Below are positions 1 to 34,102 of a stretch of DNA of 64,000 bases, in pieces. The translations under genes and the position numbers were made by a program. Position 1 is the stretch's first letter. The number at the start of each line of letters is the position of its first letter. Origin of the DNA: Acanthochromis polyacanthus. Lineage: Eukaryota; Chordata; Actinopteri; Pomacentridae. The stretch covers positions 35,181,604-35,245,603 of the forward strand of contig NC_067129.1 of NCBI RefSeq assembly GCF_021347895.1, written 5' to 3'. The notes under the pieces are model-generated. The model was not told where the DNA came from. It saw only the letters and a list, made by a program, of their open reading frames with translations, and ran no database searches.

Positions 1-91
1 AGTTTCAAGAATGATTTCAAAATAAAGAATTTCACAAAATAAAGAATTTCACAAAAGAAAACAGCATCTGCCAAACACAAAGTCACAACAG

Positions 92-346
92 TCAATACCG
101 AGTATGGCCTCCATTTGCTTCGATGCAGGCAGCAATCCGTCGGCGCATGCTTTGGGCCAGGCTTCTGATTGTGGGTTGGGAACAGCCCATACGCCTGGCT
201 ACATCACTGTAGCTCAAACCGGCCTCCACCATACCCAGTGCCCGGAGACGTTGTTCATGTGATAGATGCGGCATGATGCTGTTCACTGGACTAACAATGG
301 TGGCCTTTTTTGGGCCTTTATATAGGCCTTCAAAACCCATTCTCAA
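92..346 (-). pseudogene. Internally deleted Tc1-like transposase
   Basis: An 84-codon open frame joins an N-terminal helix-turn-helix (LSHEQRLRALGMVEAGLSYS...CSQPTIRSL) directly to a Tc1 C-terminal tail (MRRRIAACIEANGGHTRY). The whole DDE catalytic core is missing. This is a deletion derivative of a fish Tc1-like element; its ends were not resolved. Confidence 0.7.
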
Positions 347-660
347 ATTGTGCAGATACTCAGTATTGCTTGGTGTGTATTTGGTTCACTTTTGCAAAGT
401 GACCAACCTATGTGCAATGAATCATGACAAAATGACAACTCATCATTATCTCAACTACCAGGGCACTAGATCATCAGTAAATCCACAATGAATAATTACA
501 ACCCCCCTACAAGTACAATTCTGCGTACATTATCTCAAAGTTTCTATTGACTGTCAGTATACTTGCTTGTAGACACACATATGAACATCTGTTGACACCA
601 CAGACACCTAGTTGTTGATGTTTTACCTACTAGTTTGCTAGGAGTCCATTGGGAGGATTA

Positions 661-697
661 TGTTTCATGCACCCGCTAACTGCGGGTGCATGAAACA
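661..697. repeat. Perfect 16-bp hairpin
   Basis: TGTTTCATGCACCCGC at 661-676 is followed by a 5-nt spacer (taact) and its exact reverse complement at 682-697. No transposon context was recognised. The rest of 347-1170 shows nothing else assignable. Confidence 0.9.
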
Positions 698-1179
698 AAT
701 TGACCATTTGTGTTTTCTCATTTTGCACATTTGCACTACTGTCCTTGTCCTTTTGCAGTCTTATGGAGCTAATACAATTCTCCTCGTGTGAACGCTGGCA
801 TTTCTACTGCCACCTATGTGTTTGAAATAAAAATAAATCATTACAGGTGTCTGAATAGCTCACCTGGTTGATCAGGTGACCCATGAATTGGGGCTGAAAG
901 TCACCAATTCAGTGGCAATGGTATGATTTCCTGCATGTCACTCCTCCTTTCTTCTAGCCCACATCTCCTGTCAGTGTTCAACTTCTCTATGAGACTTAAA
1001 ATATTCAAAAATAATCTTAAAAGAACAACAAATAAAACATGACTAATTATTACTGGATTACTGGTGCCATCTTGTCTAGGCAAACTTTTCCATCATCATA
1101 CTTTCAGTTAGAGCACTGATGTCAATCAATCAGATGCTCTTGAGCAAATGGAGGTGATTGAGTCTTTTCTCTCTGATAC

Positions 1180-1290
1180 AGTTTATTTTTTTCATACAAG
1201 AACTGCTAAGACTTTAGAAACCTTTAAGTCACAGCTCAAGACCCACCTGTTCTCCCTGGTGTTCGATTTGAGAAGAGCTTAACACCCTAA
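1180..1290 (+). pseudogene. LINE ORF2 C-terminal remnant (L2/Rex-like)
   Basis: The frame around RTAKTLETFKSQLKTHLFSL resembles the extreme C-terminus of fish L2/Rex1-type reverse transcriptase ORFs. It is short and degraded. The stretch 1291-1917 shows nothing recognisable. Confidence 0.45.
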
Positions 1291-1961
1291 ATCATTGTTA
1301 CAGGTTTGTTTGTGTATTTTGGTATTTAAAGTGTGTGCAGCATTTTAGTTAACTGGCGGTGGCTGAATTTTGAGAGTTTATAGATTTATTCATCAAAAGG
1401 ACACATTTGAAATATCATAGAAATGTTTTGATGCAAACGATACACCAGAAAATATCATCAATGTTCATCAGGAGCCATATATTTCTGTTTGTTGGTCCAG
1501 ATTGTCCACACAGACTGCTATTTACCTTCACTGCTGCATAAAGTTCAACACCATCAGTCCTCAGAGCCTCAGTTTGGATGAGAATAGTCCAAAAGCAGCA
1601 ACACTTCCAGGACAGAGAAGCAACTTTGCTCATGTGGATAAAAAAGCAACATAAAGTTGACAGCATAGATGAAAAAGATGAGACAGTTATCGATTATCTC
1701 AGAGGTGTTGAAGACACAGTGAAGTCAGATTTGTCAACCAAAATGACACATTTATGATCTGTCAATCCAGCAAATGAGAAAGTATGATGAAATTGGTGAT
1801 CGTGCATTCTATAATAATTGAAGTGGAGCCAAAATATTCCAAATTCTCGGTAAATATATACAAAATAATGCACTAACTACTGAAACCTTGATAGAGACAA
1901 TAGGTGCTCTTTATTGTCTTAATTGTAAATAAAACTACAACATAAATAGTTTTTTGCTAAA

Positions 1962-2298
1962 GGTTGTTGCTAGAGTTACGGACCCGTACCTGTAGCCTGT
2001 GGACTACGGATACGGCACTTGCCATTTGCCAATCAGATACGCGAGATCTGGTCACGTGACTCCTGGTAGACGCTAGCGGTACGGACCCGTAGCATCGGTA
2101 CTACAGGTATGGACCCTAAACCTGACCCTAACACTAACCCTAACCTTAACCTTTGCTTACCTTTCAACAGTTTGCAGTGGTTAGCAGCTTCTTGACTCGC
2201 GAGACTCGCGTACGGGTCCGTATCTGTCTGGCAAATGGAAAGTGCCGTACCCGTAGCCTGTGGGCTACGGATACGGGTCCGTATCTGTAGACACTACC
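1962..2298. mobile_element. 337-bp MITE with 9-bp TSD (Mutator-like size)
   Basis: TTTGCTAAA is repeated at 1953-1961 and 2299-2307. The termini are inverted repeats (GGTTGTTGCTAGAG.. against GGTAGTGTCTACAG..), both continuing into ACGGACCCGTA. Further inverted arms contain CTACGG and ACGGGTCC motifs, and the centre holds degenerate CCCTAA repeats. A 9-bp TSD suggests Mutator-like transposition; no coding capacity was seen. Confidence 0.75.
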
Positions 2299-2299
2299 T

Positions 2300-3064
<765 letters not shown>

Positions 3065-3790
3065 CACACCAAGGCTCCAAAAGTCTCCAAAACATTCATT
3101 TCTGCTATTAAAGCTTAGATGGAGCATCTTTTGAGCATCTCCTCTTTTTTTGCATCTAGATTTTAGCAACTAGATGGTCAGAGGGCACTTGTTCTGAATA
3201 AATCAAGCTGATGTGCACAAAATAATCCATTTTGAAAATCCCATTTTGTCATTCTTAATATAATTGACATCAGTTTGTGTTATACATTTTGTTTTACCTC
3301 CTGCTGAGGCACAGAGGATATTCAACAAGTGTTTTCACAGACTAGCTTGCTGCCTAAATTGTAAATAAAACTAGTGTAAATATTTTTTAGCCTAAAAACG
3401 TACAGAGAAAGTTTGATTAGTGCTTGTAGTCTTACTTTCTGTTTGTAAACATCTCCCACCAAGCAGAACGAGTAACCTTAGAGGGAAACCTGAGGCTCAA
3501 ACATGGCCCAAAACACTCATTGCTGCTATTAAATCCTAAATACACTGAATAACCGAACAAAAATATGATATTTTTTAACATCTTCCGTCTTTTTGTATCC
3601 GGATTTTAGCAGCTAGATGGTCAGAGGGCACATTTTTTTGAGTAAATCAAACTGATGTGCACAAAAATCCCATTTCATCATTCTCAATAAAATTATAGCC
3701 TCAGTTTGTGTTATACTCTTATTTTTAACCTCCTGCGGAGCCACAGAAGACATTAAGCAAGTGTTTTCATGGACTGAGCAGCTTTCCTTA

Positions 3791-4689
3791 GCAGATCGAG
3801 CCTTTAAAATTAATTATCAGGCAGCAGGTTCAGTGTCCAAGTTCATTTTATTTGACGGTTCTGTGTATGAAACCTATAACTGTTTGGCTACAGTATAACT
3901 TCCCACCATCCCCCTCTTTTTTTCCTGCTTCACTTCCTTGAAGGTTAAGGAAATGACAGAGTGTCTGTATGAGCTGTTTAACATGCCAGTCTCATGCACA
4001 GGCCTCGGAAAGACAAATTAATCCTCCTGGACTTTACTTGTCATCTTTTGTTGACACAGAAGATGATGCTGCGCTGTGATCCTTCAGCATCAGACGGATT
4101 TATTTCTGCCTGGGAAGGTTGCAAACTCTATTCCACAGAAAACAAAGCGTGTGTGTGTTGCTAGCAGAAGGAGGCTTTCCAGGTTATTCGCTGCGCAGGT
4201 GTGCTTTTTCTGCATTTTCTGAGATAACAGATGGAAGCGCAGGATGTTTTCGGCTTTCATGAAGGCTGGAAATCATTTCAGCCTCCACAGTTTCTTAATG
4301 GGTCACTATGCATTTCCCAAGACATCTCCATTTTCATTCTGAGCGTCACCTGCAGAAATAGCACACTTTGATCTGCTACAAGTGTCCCCTGGTAGAAGTG
4401 AAGCACAGCCTTCAGAATGACTTCCTTGTCTTCATGTCTTCTTCCCTGACTCTCTCTTTTATCTCAATGTCATGTCTTTTATTTGTTCACTTCAGTTGCT
4501 ACGTCTGGGTGCTTTCTCTCTACAGTGCTTTTAAAAACTGATCAACATTTGACCTACTTTTCTTCTGCAAAATTAGTCAGAAATAAGAGGGATTTATAGT
4601 GTAAAACCTCAAATACACTGATTTTGGTAGAAATCCCAATAGGAGAAAGCACAGGAAGAACAATATCAGAGCTGCAGTTTCTGATTAGT
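3791..4689. other. Unassigned upstream/intron sequence of elmod1
   Basis: No repeat signature or coding exon was recognised. The sequence is less AT-rich and less repetitive than its surroundings, so it could contain the promoter or first exon of elmod1, but no exon with a start codon and donor matching the ELMOD N-terminus was found. Confidence 0.3.
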
Positions 4690-4693
4690 TTAA

Positions 4694-5259
4694 TCCTTCC
4701 ATGCATAAGTGGGTCAAAAATGACCCGGTGATGTCGTTTTCTTGTACTATGGTTATAATGAAAGGGCTTTAAAATTTTATATTCCAGCCATACCTCAAAA
4801 AACTTGTATTTGATATCATCCCATTTAAACCTTTAAGTTACGTTTTATACTCTTAAAGAAATGTAATATTTGCATTACTGCCCCAAGCTCTTTATCACTG
4901 ATAATATACGACAGGTAACACAGCGCAGAAGCTTGGAGGGATGGAGAGTAGCAACAGCTGGAGGTAAAGGGTGGAAAAATGTCAACAAAATGGATGGTGA
5001 CATTATTCTATAGCTGTTCTGTGTAATACTCTTCTTGATCAATCATCAAAACATTCAAAATCTGTTATAATGAAAAATCAACATATTTCAAACACGAAAT
5101 CATTCTGGTGTGGACAAAAATGTATTCCAAACAATAATGCAAATTTTTATTCTCAATCAAAATGACAAAAATGCTATTGAAACACACTGATTCTTATACG
5201 GGTCATTTTTGTCCCACTTATGGAAGAGTGTAGGGTCCAATCAGTCATGCATGTAAGGT
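4694..5259. mobile_element. piggyBac-type MITE flanked by TTAA
   Basis: TTAA occurs at 4690-4693 and 5260-5263. The ends are TCCTTCCATGCAT and, reverse complemented, ACCTTACATGCAT. Next come inverted copies of CATAAGTGGG plus the palindrome GGGTCAAAAATGACCC, matched on the right by GGGTCATTTTTGTCCC. TTAA targets and GGGTCA..TGACCC palindromes are typical of piggyBac-derived elements. No ORF. Confidence 0.75.
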
Positions 5260-5673
5260 TTAATAAAACAACAGAAAAAGTCTATCACAATATCCCATGA
5301 GGCATCATTTAAAATCTTGTTTTGTTGTTTCTCAACCACCAAAACCCCCAAAATATACAATTTACTATCAAGTCTGATCAAAAGAAGAAGCAAGTTTGTG
5401 CATTCAAGAACTGGAACCATTATTTCTGGGCTAAATTTGCTAGAAACAGGACTCAGCTGATTTTCTTTCTGTCACGTATTTGTCACAATTTTACATTTAA
5501 TTCATTTCAAGCATATACTGGAGATACTAATAACTGCAAACCCCCAAGAATTTGTCATGCATAGCTTCTCTATTTTAGGTTACAAGCCCAAACCAAGTGT
5601 TCTCTGTATAATCTGAGTTGTCGGTGTGTGTTTACCTGTTTGTGAATGTAATCACCGGTGCTTTCCTCCCCAG

Positions 5674-26761
<21,088 letters not shown>

Positions 26762-29700
26762 ACACTCCCCCATCGTCGTCTCCCCTACCTCTCCTCCTCC
26801 TCCCTTCAGTGAGCCCCATTCCCCCCCCTGGATGTCCAGTAGGGCAGCAAAAAAAATCTAATCTCCCCCCTCTTACACTCACATTGATGATTCCTCAATC
26901 TGCTGGACACATCTGGGGAGGCTCTCTCTGCTCAGCCCAACTCATCCCGGCTAACGTCATGTCGCGTCACTGCCAACAGCTCACTCAGCCGCTGCACACA
27001 CAAACAAACACACAGAACATAAAACCAAACCAGTCTTGTTCACATAATTCAATCATTCTCACTGTGGGGACTTTCATTTAGAGGAAGTTGAGTCCCCACG
27101 GTGTGATTTCCGTTCACTGCCTCTCTGCCCTCACTGCAGCGTCAGACCACCAGCATCAGAGACGACCATAGCGATTGTAGCTGTGCATGAGGAGGCTGCA
27201 CCATCGTTACCTGTTGCTTTAACGATTCATGACGATTGTATCACAGACATTACACCTCAGTTAGGAAGACCTTCTTTTAGTGCCAAAACCAAATTTACTT
27301 TCTCAGCCAAAAATATCTCTGAGATTGCAGCATCGATCCAGATGTTTTGGCAGTTTTGTATTGAAATGAAGAGATAAAACATATTTAATGTACCTGCTGC
27401 CGCTGATTCAATCAAACTATATATAGGGACACGTCACCTCTTAACTTTGTCTGTATTAGCTAACTGCCACAGATTGTAACGTACTTTTTTATGTCAACAT
27501 TTACACCTAAGACTTCTCCTTGTCAAAATACAGAATGTGGAGACCTTTAACAATCACAGCAGTTAGCAAGTTTTGTAAACCTGCTAAAAGATGTTCACAA
27601 GTATCCAAAAATGAATGTGTGTCCCAGTTCGGATGTTAAAAATCTATAAATTCTTCTTCTGCAATGAGTATTCAGGCTGATTCTATTCCTCATACACCCA
27701 GAATAATAATTTAAAATCATGCCGTGAGCAATTTCTTTACAGGTTTGCAAAAGTGTTTTGATTTGTCCCCATGCAGAGATTGTGTTCTGAATGTTCCTCA
27801 CAATTGTTTGATTCCATTTTAATCCATTGAATGTGACACTGTGTCCACTGTTGTATCAGCCAAAGCAATAATTTCCCTTCATTTCACTGCAAGCCTCTTT
27901 AAATGTGTTTATTTGCACCGTGTGTGCCTGAGTATTTGTTTTGCTTTTGAACTCAGAGCTGGAATGCAAATCAATTCACAGCGAAAACACGTAGAGCTGA
28001 TTAGAAGTAAACTGTCACATTAATTTTGTGACATTAGTGGAATCACTGCAAATTTACTGGCAGGTGACATTAAATGTAGAGCTACTCCATAGAGGATGAA
28101 TTAGGTGATGGGGAGAGTTTAAAAAATTTAAAATGGAGGCGTTGATCAGCCAGTCGATGCACCAACTGCAGAACTCCCACTGTCACACTAAATTAAACTT
28201 CCTATGAAGTCTGTTTTCCTGGATGCTGGATATTTTTCATTTAAATTGCCAATCTCGAAGATTTTCATTGAAATAAATATCAGTCAAGTCAGAATTTGTC
28301 TTCAACTTGAGACAACACAATTCTCAAATTTTATTATCAAGTTCATATGGTAGAATTATTTCAATTAAACCTCCTTTGGGTGAATCCTGAGCTTCATCAG
28401 AGCTGGCAGGACATTTTTATGTGAAGATAAGGCTGTCATTGCGCTGAAAATGACACTGCAATGATTACATAGTTTTCTTGGATTGGAGTTTTTATCAGCA
28501 AAAAAAACCAAAACAACTATCTGACTGAGAGAAGATTGCACCTTTGCAGACACAATACTGTTAGTCTTGATAATGCAACATTAAATTGATAAATATAATA
28601 AATATACTGAATATACAGCAAAGAAGCCAGCAGGTATCATTTGCTGCTTCGTAATCTTGTTCCTTTAAGACGAGCACTAATTTTTTAAGGTGAAGTGAGG
28701 TTTGAAAACACACCTGCAATTACTGCTTATTGCCACAGGTGTCACCAAAGAGCAGGAAATGTAAATCCCAGAGGTTGACAATTTAAATAATTGATTTCAC
28801 ATTTAGTTTATCAGGAAAATGCAATTTTATAATGTTTTACAAGAACGACCAAACCAAGAAGGCAGCAACAGACTAATGACACTCTGCTGATAGATATATC
28901 ACAGATTCAACAGAAATGCAGTTGTAAAATTTTGAGCACATTGGCTAGAAACAATAATAAATCATAGTCTAAATGTAAAGCAGTGGTTCCCAACTTTTCT
29001 GATACAAAATAGAAGCAATAGAAACTCTAAAAGTAAAGTTATCCTCTACAGAAAATATAGACACAAATCTGACAAAATGAACAACATATTGCAGCAAATA
29101 TGTTTTTTCTGCGTTCTGTCTTTGTTAGATTCGTCTTGAGAAGTTTTGTATCATCACCTGACACCTAAGGGTCCTTTAAAGACTTTGTTTTGTTGCCTGT
29201 GGAGCAGCAGACTGATTGTAATCTCAGCTCTGAGTTACTTTTCTTTTTCATTGAATGATAAAACACTTCTTCACACCTCTCTGGAACATGTGACTGCACT
29301 GTATTTAACATTCATTCACACTGATGCTGTCGTCATCACAATACTGAAGATATATACAAACGATATTACTGTTATTTTACTGCCATGCCTTCACTGTTGA
29401 TTGTGTTTGAATAGTATTGAAAACCTTTGTTCTTTTGAAGTGAATGTTAAAGCTTTTGTCAGTATTAACCAACTGTTTACTTCAGTGAATGTCAGTGCTG
29501 GTTTCATTTCTTGCTTGAGTTTTGCTTTGCTTTACTATTGCACTATTGTAAAAACAAAGCTGCAGTTTCCTTTATGATAATAAATCAGTAAATTGTGGTG
29601 TTCGAGCCGATGTGCCCCACAATACTGTAGATGAACTTAGGTACCTGCTGCTGTATATTCTGCTTTAAAGCTGCCTATAAGACTCAGTCTGCATGATATT

Positions 29701-29803
29701 TTCATTGTCGCTCTGACATTCTGTATTCTTCAGTAAAGTACTTCTAGATATTGTAACGTTGTGCTTCATTTGTCTGTGCTGTACTTTTTGAGACCACAAT
29801 AAA
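26762..29803 (+). other. elmod1: elmod1 3' untranslated region
   Basis: About 3 kb with no coding exon recognised, lower in repeats than the surroundings. It ends at the best poly(A) signal, followed by a T-rich stretch. A tract flanked by TGTGGGGACT and AGTCCCCAC near 27063-27100 can fold. The extent is inferred from the signal position; a shorter form could end earlier. Confidence 0.6.
29798..29803 (+). terminator. elmod1: Likely elmod1 poly(A) signal
   Basis: AATAAA in ACCACAATAAAGACT, 3.04 kb after the stop codon. Another AATAAA-like site lies near 29580, so alternative ends are possible. Confidence 0.55.
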
Positions 29804-29829
29804 GACTAAATGTCAGTTAAAATGATCCC

Positions 29830-32049
29830 TGAGTATTTATTTATTTGGTTGGATGTGTTTTTGCGATGCTTGGACATAAAACACAGTGATACTTTTGGAT
29901 TAGTTAAAGTAAAAAATAATCATAGAAAAATGGTCTTTTAATGTAGATACAATAAGTATTTGGATTTGCTCTGTTTTGGATTTACTATCTTACTGATATC
30001 AGAGCTATAAAAAGAGAAGTTTTTCACGCAGAAACATGAATCCAAATGAATGTATTATGATGCATGGAGGAATAAAACATTATAGACAAGCTTTTGTGTA
30101 ACATTTAACCCCTTTGTGATATTTGGTTTATATAATTTTATCATATTTCATTATGTTTTAAGATTTCATTGTCTTAAATATATTTTTTCTGCTTTCTAAT
30201 GCTTTGTGTATTTTAATATTTTGTAAAGCACTTTGCATTTCCAGTTTTACTATTAGTAAAACCAATTATACGTGCAGCTGTTTAGTTCAGTGGATGAGCC
30301 GGTCCTTCATCAGTTATCGATTAAACAGTCTGCTAACTGAAATCACCTGCTGCATCAAAAATATGAATGTGTTTCACAATCAGACGCTTGAAAAGCATGT
30401 AAGTGCAACAGAAAGAACCAGAATTATTTCTTGTTTATTTCATTTTCCAGCACAAGATTGTTTGTAAAGAGAGTATTGTGAGAAAAGTTGGAGATATATG
30501 GAGGACAAAACATTACACTGAGTAAATAAAAAATAGAGGGACAAGACAAGATAATATAAGAAGGATAAAAAGATAAAATTGTATTAATCCCCAAAAATCT
30601 TTTGCCAGGTATTGCTCAGAAAACAAAATTACATAGCAGAAAAAATTGGTGATTATTACGAAAGCAATGGAACAACACTAAAATAACTACAATTAAATAC
30701 ATTAAATAGAAAAAAGTAATAATTAATACTCATTGACTGATTTGGAGTAGTTAAGTAATATCATGCATGATAATGAAATACTTCAATGTTGCATGTGAAG
30801 TAGAAATATTGTACTTGAAAATAAAATAATACACTATGTTGTACATGAAAATTTAAAAAATGCATTATGGCATTGCACATGAAAATGAAAAACTACACAT
30901 ATTACATACAACACTCACACTAATGTTGTCCAAATTATTTTTAAAAAGTAATATTTCAAATCATATTGATATGATTGTTGAGTTATTTGCACACTACAAA
31001 CACATAATCAAAACAACAACAAAAAACCCCAAGGGAACTACTTAGAGAAAAAAATGTGGTAGACACATATATAAGAGACAGAGGACCCACTTTATCAGTC
31101 CAAACTGGCCAATCAGGTAAGGCTTTTGAAGGAAGTTCAGAAAGTGAACAGCTACTGCATATAATTTTACCATTCTTCCATCATCAACAAGATTAATTCA
31201 TAGATACACAATCAGTTATCAACACTAAGCATTCAAAATATGCAACACATTCATCTTTCCATCTGTTTTACAGTAACTTCTTTGAATTTCCCCACACATC
31301 TGTTGTCCAATCAGATTTGAGAGGTCACACCTACACTTCTAATAAATAAAAGAGCTGCATCTGAGGCATGTGTGGGGGCAGATATGGAGAATAAAATGTG
31401 TGTTTATATCCACATTTCTACAAAAAAAAAGGGGTAAGATAGTGACCTGATGTTTTCTAACAGTAAGAACTAAAGGTTTGTACTGTATATAACAGATTGT
31501 ACTGATGTTTCTTTTTGCAAATCTGGGAGAAATTTCTATCTTTTCATCTGTTGTCTGAAATGCACAGATGAATTTAGCAGAAGGTTGCCAAAAGTTTCTC
31601 AGTGAAACTAGAAGAGTTGAGCTGCTGCAACACATCAGTGACCACATTTTAACTGTGAATTTGTGCATTAACACTATCATAGAAGCATTGACTTGCCTTT
31701 TTTTCTCAGTACTTTCAGTTCCATTTTAGATTTAGCCTGAATTGCAGATATTTTGCCCGAGCCTTGAAGGCAGAAAGTGGATACCGTGGACAAGCCGAGT
31801 GCAGCCAAGGGAACTAGGCTGTAATTGACTGCATCCTGATTAAGAATCGATTTGAGAGTCACTGCTGTTTGTTGCATTGCTGGATTTGACTGGAACTTAA
31901 AATCCAGCAACCGTTCAAGCAAACGTTTTCCGATGCACAGCTCAGAAGCCTACGGAGGACAGCTTAGCACAACTTGTTGCCCTCAGATGCTTCATCCTAA
32001 CAGTACTGGGGTCCATGGGTTCACCTGAGTGATCTATCGGTCTTCACAG
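29830..32049. other. Intergenic sequence without recognised genes
   Basis: AT-rich, with no coding exon, RNA gene or named repeat recognised. A possible frame on the minus strand at 31922-31677 has no family resemblance and no clear start context. Confidence 0.4.
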
Positions 32050-32156
32050 AGAAGGAGCTGCTCGTTCGGCTGAATCAGGAGGTGCAGCTGCATGAGGGGG
32101 TCATTGAACATCTCATCAGAAAGGCTGCAATAATGGATTTTATATACAAGCCATGT
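32050..32156 (+). CDS. Candidate isolated exon, unknown gene
   Basis: A 107-nt segment with a good acceptor (cggtcttcacag) and a strong donor (TGT|GTGAGT) is open in one frame: KELLVRLNQEVQLHEGVIEH, then LIRKAAIMDFIYKPC. The composition looks like protein (amphipathic helix), but the family was not recognised and no partner exons were found. It could also be a remnant of a retrocopy or chance. Confidence 0.25.
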
Positions 32157-32282
32157 GTGAGTGCAGCTTTTAATTCTGTTTAAGAGAGTGGTGAAGCTTT
32201 TTGTTTCAGTGTTGCTTTTAAAGTGTGTTAATCTCAAGGACACCTGCCAACGGGCTTCCTACTCTACTTTTTGTTTTGTTTG

Positions 32283-32478
32283 CACTACAGTTCAAAAGTT
32301 TAGGTTCATCAAGACAATTTCATGTTTTCCATGAAAACTCACACTTTAATTCATGTGCTAACATAATTGCACAAGGGTTTTCTCATCATCAATTAGCCTT
32401 TCAACATGATTAGCTAACACAATGTAGCATTAGAACACAGGAGTGATGGTTGCTGGAAATGGGCCTTTGTACCCCTAT
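32283..32478. mobile_element. Tc1/mariner-type MITE copy 3, left half
   Basis: Starts CACTACAGTTCAAAAGTTTA and matches copy 2 up to GTACCCCTAT, where the composite element begins. The right half is at 43938-44108. Confidence 0.85.
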
Positions 32479-32618
32479 TAGGCTGTATAGACCTTTTCGC
32501 AGTGACGTCAGAGTCGGGGACACGTGACCATACCTTCCTTAGCAACACACGCCGCCATTTTAAGAGGGGGCAACAAAGTCATTAGCAACCATGATTTGAC
32601 CGCCGAAACCACGCGGTT

Positions 32619-32879
32619 TTGACCCGGAGAAAAACGTCTGGTGATTATTTCGGAAATCTTGAGCCAAAAGCCAAGCTACGGTATAAAGAAAAAATAGAAC
32701 TGGTTGGTTTGCCGTCATGTCCGTACCAAATTGCACTGGGATCATGGGAAAACGACCCTACTACGTGTCCAGATCTTCATTGGCACTTCATTTACGAGTA
32801 CCTTATCAACAGCCCAGGCATCCACACAATGGAGAAGATGAAGACTTATAAAAGCCTGGACTCATACGTTTTCTTTGAG
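32619..32879 (+). pseudogene. First exon of ISL2EU partner protein (YqaJ/SWIM type)
   Basis: Open frame to a GAG|GTATGC donor, reading LPSCPYQIALGSWENDP, WHFIYEYLINSPGI and MEKMKTYKSLDSYVFFE. The KMK.YKSLD.Y motif is recalled from the N-terminus of transposon-encoded proteins that later carry a SWIM zinc finger and a YqaJ nuclease domain. The rest is missing here. No ATG opens this frame nearby (the apparent start is TTG), so it is broken or incomplete. Confidence 0.6.
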
Positions 32880-33308
32880 GTATGCTTATATTTATACGTT
32901 TTTGTGCATACAGGTCAATGTCAGAATGATAAATGCTTTGTAAGATACGGCTACACCAGCTCCGCTCTGCTAAGCTAATGTTAAGCTAACGGGGTGAGCC
33001 ATTACACCTTTTAATTTCAAGTGGAAGTAGTGTATGTATATTAGTTAGATGTGCATTATCAAAACTAAGAGTCAGATACCTGTAAATGAGCTCTACCCAC
33101 CCTAGGCCCAAGGACATGAGGTGCTAACAATAATGAGGACAATGCTGCTGATTACAGCATAGTAGTTAGCAGAACGAAAGGGAGGAGAGAAGGTTTAAAA
33201 ATAGCAGTGTGAGTAGAAAGACCCCTGACTTTTTGTGGGAAGCACAGCTAGCACTAGCCTAAGTTAAGTAGCTAGCCCTCAACATTTCAGATAATTATAG
33301 ACATCATA

Positions 33309-33839
33309 AGCTGCAGTCAATTCCAGCCACTTTTAGTACAAAAAAATCGGTAATATTCTATTTGTAAATAAAAATATGACGAGAAATACAGGGAATATTG
33401 GACGTGCATCGCGAGGTGCATTTCCTTGAAAACGACCTATTCGTGGATTATATACCGACTTCAAGACATGTTTTGGACAAAATATGTTACTGGCTTGTTT
33501 CGTCTGGATGTCCAAGGTTGGATTATGGCCGTTTTTTGTGGAATATTTTCATCTGTGTGTAATAATGAACCCGGAAATGTGAGTCGCGCTGTGTATGTTG
33601 AAGCCGTGTACAGAGAAAGGATGGATGGATATTCGTTTTTGTCGGACAAATGTGTTTATATTACCCGCTGTGGTAATCACATCTGAAAGTGGTTTATATC
33701 GGCGGATTCATGAGAATCTAAGCTTTCCATCAGCGTATAGTGTTTGTATAATCGTGTTTGCAGTTTCAGACATTTAGCAAATTGCTTATGCAGATTTCAA
33801 AGTGTACCGCGGGCGGGACACTGAAGCGCAACGGGTTAA
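33309..33839. repeat. Dispersed repeat AGCTGCAGTCAATTC..GCAACGGGTTAA, copy 1
   Basis: Closely similar to 38646-39036, which lacks an internal segment. The part at 33662-33800 is also found at 15369-15500 (GCTGTGGTAATCACATCTGA). No TSD or coding function was resolved. Confidence 0.75.
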
Positions 33840-33903
33840 GCTTATTAATTAATAATTTCAGAAAATCAGTTAAGGGTTAATAATTGCATGAAACACAACA
33901 TAC

Positions 33904-34102
33904 CATTGACGAAATGCTGACTGCAAACATAGGACCATTTTGACTGTGGGCTCCATGTGGTTCCATTATTGTTAATCCGCCTCAATGCTGTGAGCCATAA
34001 ACTCCTTTTCTGGCCCTTTTCAGTCGGAATCCTGTAAAAGGAAAGGTTCTTGTTGCTCCATGACTGAGAACTACAGCCAAAAACAGCGCAGGTTTTGGGC
34101 AT
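33904..34102 (-). pseudogene. THAP domain exon of the ISL2EU-like element
   Basis: Reads MPKTCAVFGCSSQSW, FYRIPTEKGQKRSLWLTALR and SKWSYVCSQHFVNG, ending at a GT donor. The C2CH zinc-coordinating residues are Cys (PKTC), Cys (FGC), Cys (YVC) and His (SQH). THAP domains bind transposon ends in P and ISL2EU elements. No catalytic exon follows inside the element, so it is a non-functional first exon. Confidence 0.85.

Noticed and set aside
3740..5670. Search for the first coding exon of elmod1
   Set aside because: Several ATG sites (for example at 3866 and 4258) were examined, but none gives an MKHFL-like start followed by a donor in the right phase.
31677..32243. Minus-strand frames at 31922-31677 and 32243-32034
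   Set aside because: No family resemblance. The second overlaps a better exon candidate on the + strand; the first has no start or splice context.
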